From Actinoplanes sp. TBRC 11911 (lineage in GTDB: Bacteria > Actinomycetota > Actinomycetes > Mycobacteriales > Micromonosporaceae), in assembly GCF_012933445.1 (NCBI RefSeq), contig NZ_JABBNC010000023.1, forward strand, positions 62,001-126,000: DNA of 64,000 nt, written 5' to 3'. Positions 61,093-64,000 of the stretch are shown one piece after another (position 1 is the first letter of the stretch; each line of letters starts with the position of its first letter). The position numbers and the translations under genes are program-made. The notes under the pieces are model-generated. The model had not been told where the DNA came from. It searched no databases and saw only the letters and a list, made by a program, of their open reading frames with translations.

Positions 61093-62565
61093 ATGGAGAA
61101 AGCGTCCCGGTCCCTGCCGTCCGGCTTAGCCAGCGCACTCGTGTTCGGGGCCAGCGGCGCCGTCCTGGTCCTGGAGATCGTCGCGTTGCGGCTGGTCGGG
61201 CCCTACGTGGGCGTGACGCTTCAGGTGTCCAGCTCGGTCATCGGCATCTCGCTCGCCGCCATCGCGTACGGGACGTGGGTCGGCGGCCGGATGGCGGACC
61301 GGTTCGACCCGCGCTCGTTGCTCGCCCCGGCGCTGATTCTCGGCGCGATCGGCACGGCGATCACGCTGCCGCTGGTCCGCTACGGCGGCTCGTGGCTGCG
61401 CGGCGGGGCAGCCCCGGCGGTGTTGCTGCTGGCGGCGCTCGCCGTGTTCATCCCCGCGTTCCTGCTCTCGACGATCACCCCGATGGTGGTCAAGCTCCAG
61501 CTCAGCGACCTGGAACGGACCGGCTCGGTGGTGGGCCGGTTGTCCAGCATCGGCACCCTCGGCGCGATCACGGCGACGCTCGCGACCGGGTTCATCTTCG
61601 TGGCCGCGGTGCCGTCGACGTGGATCGTGCTGTCGCTCGCGTTCCTGCTGGCCGCGGCCGGGCTGGTGCTCGGGTGGTGGCAGCGGGCCCGCAGCGTGCT
61701 GCCGCATCAGGCCGCGCTGGCGGCGGTCGGGCTGGTCGCGGCCGGGCTCGGCGTGCTGGGCCCGAACCCGTGCGACATCGAGACGGCGTACCACTGCGCC
61801 CGCGTCGACGCCGATCCGGCCGTGCCCGGCGGGCGGACGCTGATCCTGAACTCGGCGCGGCACTCGTACGTCGACCTCGACGACCCGCGGCATCTCGAGT
61901 TCGCCTACGTGCAGTGGCTCGGCGCGGTGGCCGACGTGCTCCGGCCCGGTCAGGTGGACGCGCTGCACCTGGGCGGCGGCGGGTTCACGATGCCGTCGTA
62001 CGTGCGTGCCACCCGGCCCGGCAGTGACCAGCTGGTTCTCGAGCTGGACGGCGGGCTGGTGGCGCTCGACCGGCAGAAGCTGGGCCTGACGACCGGTCCG
62101 GACCTGCGTGTCCGGGTGCAGGACGCGCGGGTCGGGGTGGCGGCGCAGCCGTCCGGGGCGTACGACTTCGTGGTGGGTGACGCGTTCGGCCATCTCGTGG
62201 TGCCGTGGCATCTCGCGACCAAGGAGATGATGGTCGACATCGCTCGCGTCCTCCGGGACGACGGGGTGTACGCCCAGAACGTGATCGACTACCCGCCGAA
62301 CCGCTTCATCCGGGCCGAGCTGGCGACGGTCGCGGCGGCGTTCCCGCACGTGGCGTTGATCGCGCCGCAGGACGCGCTGGACGAGAAGACCGGATCGAAC
62401 TTCGTGATCGTGGCGTCCAAGAGCCCGTTACCCGTCGCATCGATCCGGGCCCGCCTCGCCGGCCTGAAAGAGCCGGTCACGCTGCTGGATTCGGCCGGCT
62501 ATGCGCGGGGTGCGCGGGTGCTGACGGACGATTTCGCCCCGGTGGACCAGTTGCTGACCGAGTGA
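61093..62565 (+). CDS. membrane-fused spermidine synthase-like protein
   Basis: 490 aa. Seven or so N-terminal membrane helices (about residues 12-225, with LVFGASGAVLVLEIVALRLVG) precede a spermidine-synthase-like Rossmann domain (about 250-480): HLGGGGFTMPSYV, VLELDGGLVAL, VQDARVGV and DAFGHLVVPWHLAT. In true synthases the last motif is D-x-x-D-P; here it is DAFGHLV, so polyamine synthesis is doubtful. A membrane methyltransferase or transport role is possible. Confidence 0.88.
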   Translation: MEKASRSLPSGLASALVFGASGAVLVLEIVALRLVGPYVGVTLQVSSSVIGISLAAIAYGTWVGGRMADRFDPRSLLAPALILGAIGTAITLPLVRYGGSWLRGGAAPAVLLLAALAVFIPAFLLSTITPMVVKLQLSDLERTGSVVGRLSSIGTLGAITATLATGFIFVAAVPSTWIVLSLAFLLAAAGLVLGWWQRARSVLPHQAALAAVGLVAAGLGVLGPNPCDIETAYHCARVDADPAVPGGRTLILNSARHSYVDLDDPRHLEFAYVQWLGAVADVLRPGQVDALHLGGGGFTMPSYVRATRPGSDQLVLELDGGLVALDRQKLGLTTGPDLRVRVQDARVGVAAQPSGAYDFVVGDAFGHLVVPWHLATKEMMVDIARVLRDDGVYAQNVIDYPPNRFIRAELATVAAAFPHVALIAPQDALDEKTGSNFVIVASKSPLPVASIRARLAGLKEPVTLLDSAGYARGARVLTDDFAPVDQLLTE

Positions 62566-62620
62566 CGGGGTTTTCGCCACGGGTTTCTCGGTGTGGCGCC
62601 GGGCGGGGTGTATTCCGGGT

Positions 62621-62626
62621 CACAAT
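62621..62626 (+). promoter_or_regulatory. -10 hexamer CACAAT of a leaderless promoter
   Basis: CACAAT ends six nt before ATG 62633. Confidence 0.5.
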
Positions 62627-62632
62627 CGGCTC

Positions 62633-64000
62633 ATGGGGCGGCGGACTCTCCTCGGTGGGCGCTACCGCCTCGTCGAGAAGCTTGGCATCGGCGGCATGTC
62701 GGAGGTCTGGCGCGGCTACGACGAGACGCTCGGCCGCTCGGTGGCGGTCAAGGTTCTGTCCCTGCGTCTCGCCGACGACCAGGTTTTCCGCGACCGGCTG
62801 CGGCAGGAGGCCCTGTCCGCGGCGCGGCTCTGCCATCCGCACATCACCGGCGTCTTCGATTTCGGCGAGACTCCGCTGAACGACCGGGTGACCGTCCCGT
62901 ACGTGGTGATGGAACTCAACGACGGCGAATCCGTCTCGGCCCGGATCGCCCGCCGCGGCCGGCTGCCCTGGCACGAGGCGGTGACGGTGGCCGCCGAGGT
63001 CGCGTCCGCGCTGGCCACGGCACACGCGCGCGGCGTCGTGCACCGAGACGTGACCCCGGCCAACGTGATGCTGACCGGCTCCGGCGCGAAGGTCGTCGAC
63101 TTCGGCATCTCCGCCGTGGTCGGCCAGCGCGACGCGGCCCCCGACGGGAGCCTGCTGGGCACCCCCGCGTATCTGGCCCCCGAGCGGCTGGGCGGTTCGC
63201 AGGTATCCGCCGCGACCGACGTGTACGCCCTCGGCCTGCTGCTGTACCGCTCGCTGACCGGCCACCTTCCGTGGCCCGCGGACACGACCGCCGAGGCGCT
63301 CCGAGCCCACCTCTACGCCGACCCGGTCCCACTGCCGGAGATCGCCGGCCTCCCCTCCGCCGTACGCGACCTGTGCCTGACCTGCTTGTCGAAGAGTCCC
63401 GCGGACCGTCCCGGCGCCGCGGAGGTGGCCCGCGTCCTGTCCGCCGAGGTCGGGATGCAGCCCATCATCCCGCCGCTGAGTGCCCGGGACGTCCCGGCGG
63501 TGGGGCGCTCCCCGGTGTCGAATGTCGACCTGCCTTCGGGCCTCCTCGCGTACTTCGGTTTCTCACGCTTGTCGTTGGAGCGTCTGCGGTTGCGCGCGGG
63601 TTTGCGGTTCGGTGCGGCGTTGCGGCTCGGCGGGGTGCGCCCGCTCGGCGGTGGCGTTTTCGTGCCGGCCCGGACCGGATTGCCGGCCGGCCTGATCGTG
63701 GTGGCGTTGCTGGCCGCCGCCGGCTTGAGTTGGGCGGTCGGGCGCGAATCGCCCGAGGTCCACCAGGCTCAGGCGGCCGGCGCCGCGCCCGTCGCCGTCG
63801 CACCCACCGCGTGCAAGGTGCGCTATCAGCTGCGGCGGGACTCGGGCAGGTCGTATGAGGCGCTGCTGACCGTGGCAACCGCGGCCGAGGCCCCCGACGC
63901 GACGTGGCGGGTCCAGTTCTCCTACCCGGGGTCGCAACGCCTGACCGGCACTCCGAAGGCGGTGACCCAGAAGGGCCGCAAGGTCGTCGCGCGGGGTAGT
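62633..64000 (+). CDS. Ser/Thr protein kinase with CBM2-like extracytoplasmic domain, 3' partial
   Basis: 456 residues are visible, open to the right edge. The kinase domain (about 10-265) has LGIGGMSEVW, VAVKVLS, VMELNDGES and DFGISAV. The catalytic loop reads HRDVTPANV, so the usual Lys after HRDV is Thr. A membrane helix (about 347-367, LIVVALLAAAGLSWAVG) is followed by an outer domain beginning CKVRYQLRRDSGRSYEA that resembles a CBM2-type beta-sandwich. It probably senses carbohydrate at the wall. Start ATG 62633. Confidence 0.9.
   Translation, partial: MGRRTLLGGRYRLVEKLGIGGMSEVWRGYDETLGRSVAVKVLSLRLADDQVFRDRLRQEALSAARLCHPHITGVFDFGETPLNDRVTVPYVVMELNDGESVSARIARRGRLPWHEAVTVAAEVASALATAHARGVVHRDVTPANVMLTGSGAKVVDFGISAVVGQRDAAPDGSLLGTPAYLAPERLGGSQVSAATDVYALGLLLYRSLTGHLPWPADTTAEALRAHLYADPVPLPEIAGLPSAVRDLCLTCLSKSPADRPGAAEVARVLSAEVGMQPIIPPLSARDVPAVGRSPVSNVDLPSGLLAYFGFSRLSLERLRLRAGLRFGAALRLGGVRPLGGGVFVPARTGLPAGLIVVALLAAAGLSWAVGRESPEVHQAQAAGAAPVAVAPTACKVRYQLRRDSGRSYEALLTVATAAEAPDATWRVQFSYPGSQRLTGTPKAVTQKGRKVVARGS

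Overview
The window is high-GC actinobacterial DNA. It most likely comes from a Micromonosporaceae member such as Actinoplanes. The evidence is strong G/C third-position bias with frequent GTG starts, a mycothiol-dependent nitroreductase homologue, an Rpf/LysM resuscitation factor behind a c-di-AMP (ydaO-type) riboswitch, a DUF3040 protein, Pkn-type kinases with carbohydrate-binding tails, and many leaderless genes. The genus is inferred. No rRNA, tRNA, CRISPR array, prophage or insertion sequence was recognised.

Layout. 1-5.8 kb: a SpoIIM-family gene faces a tightly overlapping MoxR/DUF58/DUF4350/DUF4129 membrane operon. 5.8-18.4 kb: a nucleosidase-like gene and a run of regulators (LAL-type LuxR, AraC, ECF sigma, HxlR, XRE-NB-ARC, a pseudo-receiver LuxR), mixed with hydrolases, an LLM flavin oxidoreductase, an HD protein and a large unknown gene. 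18.4-24 kb: a DedA/degenerate-PAP2 fusion whose 3' end overlaps a secreted GH5 mannanase with CBM2, then a Ser/Thr kinase with a ricin-type lectin tail. 24-35 kb: an FAD reductase/zinc dehydrogenase pair, a CGNR regulator, a nitroreductase, TetR and two DHA2 efflux pumps in tandem, an erythromycin-esterase/DUF6194 fusion, and a double-HTH MerR. 35-41.6 kb: rpf, a saccharopine-dehydrogenase-like gene, a TetR operon, GNAT, a winged-helix protein and DUF3040. 41.6-46.5 kb: two glycosyltransferases and aroG with a leader-peptide attenuator. 46.5-55 kb: a two-component system, a glycosidase-like protein, TPR, Smr, DHFR-like and M28 peptidase genes. 55-64 kb: a receiver-SpoIIE phosphatase/histidine kinase/receiver/IMPase/SDR operon, a secreted coiled-coil protein, a membrane spermidine-synthase-like protein and a second kinase with a CBM2-like tail that runs off the right edge.

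The strongest uncatalogued signal is a dispersed intergenic element present twice in opposite orientation (about 23501-23700 on + and 37660-37863 on -). Each copy lies in a convergent, gene-free gap of about 730 bp. Each has a long perfect hairpin around a conserved 19-nt loop, followed by GTGGACG-type direct repeats about 20 nt apart. The other standout is the aroG leader: a 19-codon leaderless peptide with a Tyr-Trp-Arg-Phe run, alternative pairings and a terminator before the synthase gene. At least nine genes show a -10 hexamer six or seven nt before the start codon, which points to widespread leaderless transcription.
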